Part shown: piece after piece, positions 10,661-19,776 of the stretch
Position numbering within the stretch: the stretch's first letter is position 1
Layout: every line of letters starts with the position of its first letter
Assembly: GCA_011037195.1 (NCBI GenBank)
Contig: JAAEAF010000182.1
Span: forward strand, 250,001-314,000
Reading direction: 5' to 3'
Length of the DNA: 64,000 nt
Source: Triatoma infestans
Lineage: Eukaryota > Arthropoda > Insecta > Hemiptera > Reduviidae
Translations under genes and position numbers: made by a program
The notes under the pieces: model-generated
Told to the model about the DNA's origin: nothing
Seen by the model: only the letters and a program-made list of their open reading frames with translations
Database searches by the model: none

Positions 10661-11484
10661 TATATACATGTATGTGTGTGTTTGTGTGTGAATGTAAATC
10701 TGTATGTGTGACAAACATAACCAAAAAAACGCAAATCACATTAAGTTCAAACCTAGTATTCCATTTTTTGTCCTGAGGTTGCGACACAAGATTTCAGGGA
10801 AAAAAATTGACAGAAAAATCTGTCATTTGGAATTTTCAGATATGAGTGGAATTTTCTCGAAAATGATACCCTCTTCTCAATATATCTATACATATTTAGG
10901 TCCAGAACGATTATTTGAATAAACATTTTCGAGGAAATTGATTTTTGTGGGACCGCTGGATAGTGTTTAAGTTATGGTCTAAGGTGTCATATGTGTGGTT
11001 GCACTCTCTACATAATACTAACACTCCATCTAATAGATTACTGTCTAAACTTAAAAAAAAAAAAAATCCAATTCTGTAAATAATAGCAAAACAATCTCTT
11101 TTCACGACAGATTTTATGATAACCATAAATCGCATAGTTTTATTGAGACTATTTTGCACTTTGATGAGTTCTTTGTAGTGCTCTGCAATAGTAGCAGAAA
11201 ATGGTGCAATGAGAATACATGAACTGACACTTTTTTTTACAATTTACATTTTGACGATTTAGGAACGAAGGAGGGTGATTGATATTGATGAATGTCGATT
11301 GGGTAGAGCTGCCAGTTGAACCACGAATGAAGAGTAATGTGACTAGTTACAACTCTTGCTTGTTCTAAGGGTGGTTGAGCTAGTGTGGCTAGTTTGGTAA
11401 AACCTTACAAGGTTGAGGGTGAGACTTGTTACTTTCTGAAGTTGATTTAGTCACTGAGCTTTACCCATTTTATACCCAGTTTCT
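10661..11484. other. Intergenic DNA, no gene supported
   Basis: Contains TG-rich sequence (10665-10710), a poly-A at 11052-11065 and unassigned unique sequence. Short open frames overlap each other on both strands and have no recognisable domain. Confidence 0.4.
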
Positions 11485-11530
11485 CCTAACTAGAACAGCT
11501 CCTTAGGCAGAGAGGGTTAATATAACAGAG

Positions 11531-11544
11531 GAGGTTAATACGTG
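11531..11544 (+). repeat. Left 14-bp target duplication of foldback element 1
   Basis: GAGGTTAATACGTG here is repeated exactly at 11873-11886. The paralogous site near 33025 has a single GAGGTTCATGCGTG with no insertion. Confidence 0.95.
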
Positions 11545-11616
11545 TTGTGGTGGTTGGTTCCGCAGAGCTGGAAAGCATCAGAGACATTTTCCGGGGTAGC
11601 CTGCTTCATTTTGTGG

Positions 11617-11655
11617 TCATCGGCCGGTTTCGGGCGTTCGCCCATCTTCAGGATG
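11617..11655 (-). ncRNA. Hammerhead motif on the left arm, cleavage site mutated
   Basis: Mirror of the right-arm ribozyme, with CATC, CTGAAGA, stem II and GAAACCGG preserved. The base completing stem III is changed (CCGGCC instead of CCGGTC), so cleavage is expected to be lost. Confidence 0.6.
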
Positions 11656-11796
11656 CGTTTATCAGACAGTGTGACACACAGACTCGCACAGAGCAAACTT
11701 AGTTTCACACTAACTCTAATACACAACACTAACTGAGTTAGTGTGAAACTAAGTTTGCTCTGTGCGAGTCTGTGTTGTCACACTGTCTAAAAAACG

Positions 11797-11834
11797 CATC
11801 CTGAAGATGGGCGAACGCCCGAAACCGGTCGATG
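11797..11834 (+). ncRNA. Hammerhead ribozyme motif, intact core
   Basis: Stem I CATC (11797-11800) pairs with GATG (11831-11834). The core is CTGAAGA (11801-11807), followed by an unpaired T, stem II GGGC-GAAC-GCCC (11809-11820), GAA (11821-11823), and a self-complementary ACCGGT (11824-11829) as a very short stem III. C at 11830 is the cleavage nucleotide. A palindromic stem III without a loop would work best as a dimer, as described for minimal hammerheads of retroelements. The extra base before stem II is unusual but tolerated in at least one viroid hammerhead. Confidence 0.75.
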
Positions 11835-11872
11835 ACCACAAAATGAAGCAGGCTACCACGGAAAATGTCTCT

Positions 11873-11886
11873 GAGGTTAATACGTG
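11873..11886 (+). repeat. Right 14-bp target duplication of foldback element 1
   Basis: GAGGTTAATACGTG, identical to 11531-11544. Confidence 0.95.
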
Positions 11887-12696
11887 ATTAACGTATGCGT
11901 AAATGGTGGCGCCTCAATGCGGCTGCTAAAAAATATTGAGTAAAAATATTTTATATGATTGATCGTCAAAACAGAGCTGTATGGTTCATTTTAACAACAT
12001 CCATCAACTACGGGGGATTCGTAACATTTATAATAATTAATGGACAATATTTTAAATTTTATTAATTCATAATATAAAATATTATATTACATAGGATTAT
12101 AGGATTACGATGAAATAGTAAGACAATGAAGCTTTCTGTAATATGTATAATAGATACATATATATATTCGCATAGCAATATGAATGAGAGAGAATGGGAA
12201 TGTAACATGTTCTCCATTATGGTATTAAATAACCATTCCTACATACATATTACATTGAAATGATTGTAGTGAACAGCGGGGCCCATTTACAAATGTGAGA
12301 GTGCTTTGCCGGTAACGAAATGGTTAGAGGATTAATAAAAACCTATTTGAAATAACCATTTCAAATTCATTGATGTTTTGTTTGAAAACATTACATCACT
12401 TTATGATGAAAATGGAATACGCTTATATTATATTATTTAAACTTAAACCTTTCATCGTAGTTTCATTTGCCTTTGACAACTTACTTAAAATATTGGTAAG
12501 GCTTACATATTATGAACAAATTATTAAAAGATTAGTTTATTTGAAATTATTTATATAAATTACAATGAATACAAGTAAAAATAATTAATAATGCCAATTT
12601 CGTAGGAAAATTAAATTTCTCTAGAAATTAGCAACTTTCCTTAACTTGACATAAATTTGAGGGTTAAAATAATTTCTGGACATGCAGGTTTCTTTC

Positions 12697-12738
12697 ATTC
12701 CTGACCGGTTTCGGATTTTCATCCATCATCAGAGTAAA
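12697..12738 (-). ncRNA. Hammerhead-like motif of a second family
   Basis: On the minus strand: CTGATGA (12726-12732), one unpaired base, stem II GGAT-GAAA-ATCC (12713-12724), GAA, self-complementary ACCGGT (12704-12709) and C at 12703. Stem I is imperfect (CT/AG then mismatches). The layout matches the foldback ribozymes but the stem II sequence differs, so pairing is kept while bases change. The duplicate at 33866-33907 preserves every core base. Confidence 0.6.
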
Positions 12739-13037
12739 GTTATCAAGTTAAGAGCCTAATCCTAGTGTTTCCTAATTCCTAGTATGTCCATCACCGCGTT
12801 TTTGTAATTTGCTACAATTTGGTTTGTCACTGACCCAATGGGACAATGTTGAGATCATATTTAATCGAACACAGAATCTTTCCATTAAAAGCGGAGTTGT
12901 TATTCTAATCGATAACAATAACCTTATGGATAAAATAAAAGTATTCCATTTTTGTCCAAAATAAAATTGTAGAACAATATGCCTTGAATGGAAATATTCC
13001 CTCTGTTGAAAGTGATTTCACAATAAATAAACCAATA

Positions 13038-13595
13038 GGGTAAAGCTAGGAGTGATGACGGGGGTAGGAGAGAAGACGCAGGCTTTGCTTCTCTTGTTTG
13101 CCACCATGTGGCGTCATGGAACTTAGTCCAAAATTCTTCAGTTATTTTGTGTGTTCTTCTGTGTGCTACGAACATTTATACGCATCAGCTATATCTAGCG
13201 AATACCTGAATTTTCATAACGCATTAGTAAATTTTTATATACTATTTTAATTGCAATTGAAATGAAAGATTTCCACGCTATAGTTCAAGTTGGAGTCGTA
13301 GCCATAGTGTTTACCAAGTTTCATGTTTCGATCAACCATGTTACCTTCACAGAGGAGAGGACTCCTACCTATGGTGCGTCATCTATCCTACCATAGTAGG
13401 AGAGACGGCAAAATATAGTGGATTAGTATTTTGTTTCTGGAATAAATGAGAATGTCTTTATTTTGAAAAATAACATCTTTTTGTAGATAATAGTAATTGA
13501 CATATGTTTTATAAGCATTACCTCTTCAATATATCGCCTATATTTTGATACAGGGCATAACTTTGAAATGTGCATCATCTCTCCTAGCTTTACCC
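13038..13595 (+). mobile_element. TA-flanked MITE, copy in block A
   Basis: Terminal inverted repeats: left end GGGTAAAGCTAGGAG.GATGACG, right end CATC.TCTCCTAGCTTTACCC. TA stands on the left (13036-13037); the right TA has become TG. There is no open transposase. Copies at 34184-34646 and 32631-32955. Ends and TA target fit a Tc1/mariner-derived non-autonomous element. An internal palindrome (CTACCATAGTAGG near 13388-13400) is also present. Confidence 0.8.
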
Positions 13596-13604
13596 TGATT
13601 GTAT

Positions 13605-14439
13605 TATAAGTGTTGAACCACAAATATTGTTTAGGAAGGTTTGTAACAAAGACAGAAATGTATATTATCGAACACGCCTAATAAATCACTACTAGAGAGA
13701 ATTTATCTTATGTTTCAGGCAGCTGATCGGATAAGCAAGTCTACTGCATTATCGTTGTCTCAGCCCCAAGCGGGGATTAGTGGCCTTCTAATGGAAAAGT
13801 GACGCCCTTATATACTTTCTGTACTCCAAGAGCCGCATGTTGCATGTGTTACACGTAGCTTTGGTTATTAATTTAGATGTTGTCAAAGTAAATAATTGTA
13901 AAAAACTGAAAGTAAGTATTCTTTCAAATTCATAAAGATGCAGTTTTCCAATCTATAATTTGTAACAGTTTTGAAAAATCACTATTTTCACTTTCTTTTA
14001 CTCCTAGTTGTGGTCGTGGTGTCAGATTTTCGAAATAGGTTTCTATCCGGAAGTATTCGAAGTCCACTGTGAAAGAAAAAAATGTAAATGTTTGAGTATG
14101 TTTTTGTATGTAAATGACTTATATGCGCCTAAAATATCAGCAACTGTGTATACATATCTCAAATCGAAAAATAGCTCAAACATGATACTCCTTTTTGATA
14201 CCACCATCATCGTATCAATTAAATAAAATTTAATATTTCGAAAAATAAAAATTTAGTTTAAAATAATAAAAGAGTAAAAATAATTAAAATTTAAATTAAA
14301 TAGAAATTGAAAACTGTTTTACATTTTTAGAATGGAAGAACTATTGAAAAAATATTCTTGTCTACTTTATATACGTATAAAATGAAAGAATATGCAAGCG
14401 CCAAAACAGCTATGTGACTAGAAGTGTGAGCTGGAAATA
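13605..14439. other. Intergenic DNA with a decayed hairpin-repeat end
   Basis: Mostly unassigned AT-rich sequence. Around 13985-14190 the minus strand has faint hairpin-repeat blocks (CTTTCTTTTACTCCTAG, TTTTCGAAAT, TATCCGGAAGT). No credible protein. Confidence 0.4.
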
Positions 14440-14505
14440 AGAACGCCCGAAACCGGTCGATGACCCACAAAAAAGAAGCAGGCTATGAAGGAAAATATCT
14501 CTTGA
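14440..14505 (+). repeat. Truncated hammerhead-foldback arm
   Basis: Begins inside the ribozyme at the stem II loop (GAACGCCCGAAACCGGTCGA, 14441-14460) and runs through GAAGCAGGCTA to AAATATCTCT, where the complete right arms also stop. It is therefore truncated on the 5' side with the family's normal 3' end. Confidence 0.8.
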
Positions 14506-14692
14506 TTCTTAAAAATGTTTGTATGTTTGCTTTATGATATATACGAACGTGGCAAATTACTAAGAACATACAATACACTAGTGTGAAACAAAGCTGTGAA
14601 TTTGATACAAGCACTTGTTTCATTCAAAGAATGCGCCAAGCTGAATATTCATTTTAGAAACCTAGAAAGGAATCACATCTATGACTAAATAA

Positions 14693-15690
14693 AAAATCTG
14701 GTGTGAAACATTCACAAAACTTTCTCTTACTCCAGTTTTCAAAATTGTAATTGACAAAATATTAGTGCCAGTGTACCAAATTTAATGAAATTCGTCAAAA
14801 ACTGAAAAAACTGTTCAGTAAAAACGCACTTCCGGTAAACTAATTTTCTTGAAACTCGGAATTTTGGCAATCTATTTATTGCTAATTTATTTTATTTGGA
14901 TGATAGAATTGTATAATCAACTATGATAGCACTTTAGAGGAAAAACATAGCCCTTCCCCCTCCACCCTTAATGTGCCCTTTAATGAATTTTCCCAGAGAA
15001 ATAGTTTACCCAAAGGAATCTTTGTAAGCGTAGTTTATATACGAAGTTTCAAGAAAATCGTCGGAGCCATGGTTGAGAAAATCGCGAAAATGTGAAAAAA
15101 ATCATTTAGTATAGTGTTAAAGTAAACGCACTTCCGGTCTTCAGATTTTTTTTCAAACCCGGTATTTCTATAACACACCTAATTCTAAATAACATTATTT
15201 AGATGACAGAATTGTCTAATAAACTGAAATAGCACTTTATAGGTAACCGTAAACCCACCCCTCTCCCAAAAGTATCCTTAAATGCATTTTCCGGAGAAAT
15301 GTTTAAACAGAAAAGTTGTAGCTCTTTGTATATGTAGTTGAAGTAACAAACTTTCAAGAAAATCGTTGGAGCCATTTTCGAGGAAATTGCAAAAAGGTGA
15401 AAAAAACCAACTAATAAAGTGGTACTTCCCGTTGAGGAATTTTGACATATTACGTACTGTCAGATCCCATGGTGATACCTAAACGGAATATCAAGTTTGA
15501 ACATTCTACAGTTTTTCGTTTTTGAGGTGTGCTGTTCACATACACACACACACACATACACACCGTTTGCTAAAAACCACTTTTTTGGACTGAGGGGGAC
15601 CTCAAAACGGATATTTCCGGTGAAAACTCGCTATCGAAAATTTGACACGATTACCATAATTCCTCTTACTAGGAGTAAGAGAAAGTAAAA
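14693..15690 (+). mobile_element. 3'-hairpin dispersed repeat, most complete copy
   Basis: Starts ATCTGGTGTGAAACATTCAC and contains two head-to-tail diverged internal units of about 330-350 bp (14770-15105 and 15106-15400). Each has an ACGCACTTCCGG block and ends with an AAGAAAATCGT.GGAGCCAT block. A TGACATATTACGTACTGTC block, a CA microsatellite (15537-15560) and the terminal palindrome CTCTTACT-AGG-AGTAAGAG (15663-15681), then AAAGTA, follow. No protein. This order (5' end, tandem units, microsatellite, terminal hairpin) resembles DINE-1/HINE elements mobilised by Helentrons; that assignment is inference. Confidence 0.7.
15537..15560. repeat. (CA)n microsatellite inside the hairpin repeat
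   Basis: CACATACACACACACACACA-type tract at the same relative position as in other copies (for example 31204-31233). Confidence 0.9.
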
Positions 15691-16383
15691 ATGTTTCATA
15701 TTCAGAAGACCTAAAGGTTTAGTTTTGCTTCCGGGAACCGATTCACCGCTTCAGAATCTATATGGGTGACTTTCAGGGTGAAGAAGAGGCTAATTAAAAT
15801 CTTTAAATTATCTCTTGAGTGGAAAAACAACCATTCAAACTATTTTATTTCAATAATATTAAAACAAATCAAATAAAAAATAAAAAAAACTCAAGCGAAG
15901 TAAAATCAAATGTAATATGAGAATCAGAATAGAGAGGTAGATGGTAGATGGAAGTGATGAAGTAGTGTGGAAGCGGAGTGGAAGAGATGTGGAAGACTGG
16001 AATATATCCATAGCTGGTGGTAGGTTGTTCTTTGGGCCGGAAATAGAACCCCTCAACCACTGTCTGTTTACCTTTGCCAGCGCAATTTTGGAACAATGTC
16101 TCATGTTTCCTACAGCGTACGAAGCAGAGACACAACCAACACAAAGCTTCCTCCCAATCCTCCCTCTATGCATCACGTTCGCTAAAAGTTGAACTTATTG
16201 TTGTGAGCACTGCTACTACAGTTTAACTGTATACTCTGTATAATATTCATACCCTGGCGCGTTTGTTATTTTACTAATATTTAGTTTGGGATTTTTATTT
16301 TCTTTTTAGATTATTTTAAGATAATATTACGTATAACTACTGCAAAACATTTTATAATATAACTATTTACAATTCTATTAGTG
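15691..16383. other. Unassigned region, includes a higher-GC stretch
   Basis: 15940-16190 is less AT-rich than its surroundings and is open on both strands (about 80 codons + and about 90-105 codons -). Neither translation shows a domain I recognise. It could be a fragment of an unrecognised repeat. No function proposed. Confidence 0.3.
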
Positions 16384-17590
16384 ACAGGCGAATAACGGTT
16401 ATAAGTGATAGTAGGATAGCGTTGGACCCTTTGAGAAATAGTGCTAACCGTAGTCTGGTAATAGAAGAAGCTTGAAAAGTTCTTGGACACTTGATAGTTA
16501 ATGGATGGACTATTAGTTTCAGATGGACCAGGTCACATGTAGTTACAGAGGGGAATGAAAGAGCTTATTTTTTAGCCAAAGAAGCTGCTAATGGTTCTGA
16601 TTTTGAAGTTTTGAACTCTACCCTAAATCTTTGATTAAAATGGAACTGGCCAAACGAACTGATGTTTATTGGGAAGAAGACTGGCGAAACACCTCGAAAG
16701 AGTTATATCTGAAGAAATTCTTTCCTACTTTGCAGAAACGTAAAGAAAGCAAATGGTTGCAGAATTCTTTTGAACATGGTATGCACAGGGACTACTATTC
16801 CGATTTCATCTGGCAGATAGTGTCAGTTGCATCTGTCATGTATATTATACTCGCATTTTTATTTTTGATTTTATTTTTTTATTATTCTTTGTTTTGTTTT
16901 ATATTTTATCAGAGTTATATTTTAGTAGAGTTCCTTTAAAATCAAGGAAGTTGATACAGTTCAATCTTGGGAACATTTAATTTTTAATTGTCCATGTTTT
17001 GAAAACGAACGAAGAAATCTTATTTTTGAAATCCTTTTTATGGGGTACAAATGGCCAGTGGATCCTACAGTGTTGATTAATAAGCGCATTTTCAAATTAT
17101 TTAATCATTTTATTAAATATATTGTCAAGAGATTATGAATTCTTTGAAATGATCTCGATGAACTTTGTTTTGTGAATATGTACGTATATTATACTCGTAT
17201 TTTTTATTTTTTATGTTTTTTTATTATTATTCTTTTGTTTTGTTTTATATTTTATTGTAGTTATATATATTTTTGCTGCCACTTCTTTATTTACAAGTAC
17301 ATAATTTGGATTTCTTATTCCCTTTAGTTTATAAATGTAACTTTATAACAATAGTCCGTACAAAATATTTAATTTGACTTTCTTCTTTCTTTTATGTATA
17401 AATGTGTGTACAGTTAGGTTTCCTTGTATCGTTGGTTTATAACTTTGTTATCTTGGTATGTTTAGTTTAGATATGTATTGTTTATAAATGCTGTAAACTT
17501 TACTTTTAATAACATTTAAAAACTTTTAATAACTTTACTTTTAATAACAATTGATATAACAAAAAAAAACAAAAACAAAAATTCTAATAT
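16384..17590 (+). pseudogene. LINE fragment: RNase H, C-terminal region and 3' UTR
   Basis: The frame from 16384 reads VISDSRIALDPLRNSANRSL (RNase H with its DS pair). It continues GWTISFRWTRSHVVTEGNERA (the W.ksHvg..GNE block) and LAKEAANGSDFEVL, then in other frames MELAKRTDVYWEEDWRNTSK and KFFPTLQKRKESKWL. The tail reads VDTVQSWEHLIFNCPCFENERRNL and ...FIKYIVKRL stop at 17138. The 3' UTR runs to an A-rich tail near 17563-17588. Stops and frameshifts break it. A copy of its own 3' UTR (16838-16925, similar to 17182-17267) replaces the expected CxxC segment. Confidence 0.8.
16838..16925 (+). repeat. 3' UTR-like segment lying inside the LINE coding region
   Basis: TATATTATACTCG..TTTTTATTTTT..TTGTTTTGTTTTATATTTTAT is repeated with small differences at 17182-17267, in the element's 3' UTR. 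Confidence 0.8.
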
Positions 17591-17870
17591 GTACTATAAT
17601 GGATGCTACGTGGACTATGATGAATTTTTAGGTGGAGAGAATTTAGGTCTGGTTGATGATATAAGAAGAAGATTTGATTAACACTGGTTAACTAATATAT
17701 TAATAAATAGACACAGACTGCCTGGACTTTACAATAGAGAAATGTTTAAGGTAGAATAGTATGAGAATGACACGTAGCGATTGGATGTACTGAACTGATT
17801 TAAACTGTGTTTCTATGGACTGTCCGTCACGAAGGAAAGAATCTTCTCCCACTCCAGTCCAAGAGAGTGG
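17591..17870. other. Unassigned sequence after the LINE tail
   Basis: A short open stretch (about 17592-17680) translates as YNGCYVDYDEFLGGENLGL and ends in a stop; its composition is not purely AT-driven but it is too short to assign. Confidence 0.3.
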
Positions 17871-17967
17871 TTGAGCTTCTCTTTGCTCTGTTTGCTTGCT
17901 GTTACATCATCGTTGAGCTTCTCTTTGCTCTCTTTGGTTGCTGAGCTTCTCTTTGGTTGCTGTTACA
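17871..17967. repeat. Minisatellite, GAGCTTCTCTTTG units
   Basis: Three copies of TGAGCTTCTCTTTG (about 17874, 17913, 17942) with TTGCTGTTACA spacers; lengths differ by internal deletions. Confidence 0.8.
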
Positions 17968-18445
17968 GTAGTAACGGTGAAATTATTGTCAGAAGGTATC
18001 ATGTGCTATTGTATTCAATTTTAATACAAAATTAAAACCAAATGAAATTTTCTTAATTTTGCCAATAAACTGAAAAAAAAAAAAAAATCATCAAGTCTTG
18101 TTTTCTCAAATTAAACGCAAAAGTTCTTCTTGTCTTTTTAATTATATCTAAAATGATTTTTTTCTTTTCAACAATTAGATTTTCATATATTTGCGGTTTA
18201 AAATGTATTTGCGGTATTAGAATGAGGTTTTCTAGTAATTTTAAGGTTAATATTCTTAACAAGAAATAGCTCTTATTCATTCAGATTTAGAGTTCGGTAT
18301 TAAAATTTAGTACATATTAAACGCACTCTCACGGCTGTAAGAAGAAGTATTACATTCGTTCAAAGTTTGGAAATTTTCATAGGAAATAGATGCTTTAAGG
18401 TTTTTCTAAGTAATTAATAAATGTTCTTAACGAATATTATCTATA

Positions 18446-18450
18446 CGTGT

Positions 18451-18490
<40 letters not shown>
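18446..18490. repeat. (GT)n microsatellite
   Basis: Uninterrupted GT dinucleotides for about 40 bp, next to a minus-strand hairpin-repeat fragment where other copies have their CA/GT tract. Confidence 0.95.
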
Positions 18491-18492
<2 letters not shown>

Positions 18493-18529
18493 ATCATTCA
18501 ATATCTGTGTCTGAGTGTGGTTTATCTGG

Positions 18530-18745
18530 TTGAACAAAATAGCTCAAAAATTAAAAATCGCCGGAAGTTTAGGAAAATAGATTAACCGGAAGTATGACTT
18601 TGTAGAATAGATTCCTGAGTTTTTTTTGGAATTTTCTCGAATGAGAAAAGATTTTCTTTAAACTTGGAATTCTAACGGTAAAAATAGAAACCAATCATTT
18701 TTATTTGAAACATTTCCCTAGAAAAAAAATTATTTTAGGGGGCGC
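18530..18745 (-). mobile_element. 3'-hairpin repeat fragment (minus)
   Basis: Reverse complements of family blocks are visible (AAATAGCTCAAAAATTAAAA, CCGGAAGT, GATTTTCTTTAAACTTGGAA, TTTATTTGAAACATTTCCC). A G-run follows at about 18750-18759. Confidence 0.6.
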
Positions 18746-18759
18746 TCTGGGGGGGGGGG

Positions 18760-19344
18760 GGTATTATTTATATTGATAAACTTTACACATATTTTTTTTT
18801 ATATTTATCTCCACTTCCTTTGAATATTATAATATTTGTTTTATTCAAATTTACTTCTATTTTATTTCCATCGCAATATTCTTTCAATAATTTTCATTTC
18901 TTTTGGATATCGAGCCACGAGTTTGACAAAATCAAGGCATCATTGGGGAAAGTAAAATATTAAAATTTTTAGTACTATATATATATACGTTTACCCTTCT
19001 AGTATTTTCATTTTCTACGATATATTATCAGATCATTTAAAGTTAAGGAAAATAGCAAAAGGAAAACGCCCCCTTGTAATATTCCCCTGGTCATCTCAAT
19101 TTTCTCATATTTTATTAAACGCGCTAACTTTAATTATAACTCCTTATTTATATTAAATATTGTAATATTGATACATATATTAGATAGTTTTGGAAATAAT
19201 TTGTCAAGATCTATGTGTAATGGAAGAAAGAAATGAAAGAAAATAAGAATTTCGAAAATAGTTTTGTGAATTTTAGCTAGTTCAAATAGTGTATTTTAGT
19301 GAAGGGGAAAGAGCCAGGTACTATAACTTAGGTCAATGCTACTG
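18760..19344. other. AT-rich intergenic DNA
   Basis: No gene or recognised repeat. Confidence 0.4.
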
Positions 19345-19776
19345 AAGAGTCAAAGGGACAAGTAACTGTTAGGATAAGACAATACACTCCCTCCAGACGT
19401 TACAGCATTAGTTGAAAAGATTTGAACTAACAAGAAAAGGCGCGTTCTTTCGAACAGTCTGAACAGTCACCCAGAACGCTTGTCTCAGGAATCGCTCTAT
19501 TAGCATCAGTGCTAGTTATAAGTTAAAACATAAGAGTTTATTCTAAATAGTTTCAGCATATTAATAAAGCATATTATTGTGATATTGTAAAGTACTTAAA
19601 TTCACTTAGAGAATATATCTATTTTAAAAACAGTGTGATCTCTTGATTATTTCTAATACTTCACTCCTAAACATATACACTCTCAAGCCCGTTACAAAAT
19701 CGCTCACGCCACAAGCTACTACTACCACAACTAAACTACAACACAACACACCAAATACATTTCATATGCAAAGCTT
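19345..19776 (+). repeat. Unclassified dispersed repeat 'R3', copy 1
   Basis: Shares with 36640-37076 (+) and 51835-52203 (-) the blocks GGAATCGCTCT..TAA, TTGTGATATTGTAAAGTA, AGTGTGATCTCTTGATTATT, AAATCGCTCACGCCACAAGC and ACACCAAATACATTTCAT. No internal coding, no confirmed target duplication. It may be a solo LTR or another non-autonomous element. Confidence 0.75.

Larger units (their letters stand above)
11545..11872 (+). mobile_element. Hammerhead foldback element, copy 1
   Basis: A 328-bp insertion made of a one-sided extension (11545-11579, starting TTGTGGTGGTTGG), a left arm (about 11580-11716), an 18-nt loop, and a right arm (11735-11872) that is the reverse complement of the left. 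Each arm holds a hammerhead-like motif, plus strand at 11797-11834 and minus strand at 11617-11655. Exact 14-bp direct repeats flank it, and the paralogous block is an empty site, so the ends are certain. No protein is encoded. Duplications of this length fit target-primed reverse transcription better than cut-and-paste transposition. A Penelope-like or retrozyme-like origin is inferred from the ribozyme; no such RT is present in the window. Confidence 0.88.
11485..13604 (+). repeat. Duplicated block A (paralogue of 32956-34646)
   Basis: From CTAGAACAGCTCC through the end of the MITE at 13595 the sequence can be followed base by base in 32956-34646 with scattered substitutions and small indels. 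Examples are the identical stretches around GCGGGGCCCATTTACAAATG and TGATGTTTTGTTTGAAAACA. The foldback element 11545-11872 interrupts only this copy. A short open frame near 12370-12558 is conserved in the paralogue (33530), but with no domain and AT-biased composition I do not call it a gene. Confidence 0.9.

Noticed and set aside
12370..12558. Small open frame conserved in the duplicated blocks (also 33530-33823)
   Set aside because: Conservation is no better than in the non-coding DNA around it, and the downstream frame differs between copies.
15941..16192. Less AT-rich stretch open on both strands, possible exon
   Set aside because: No recognisable domain on either strand and no convincing splice-site pair; left unassigned.
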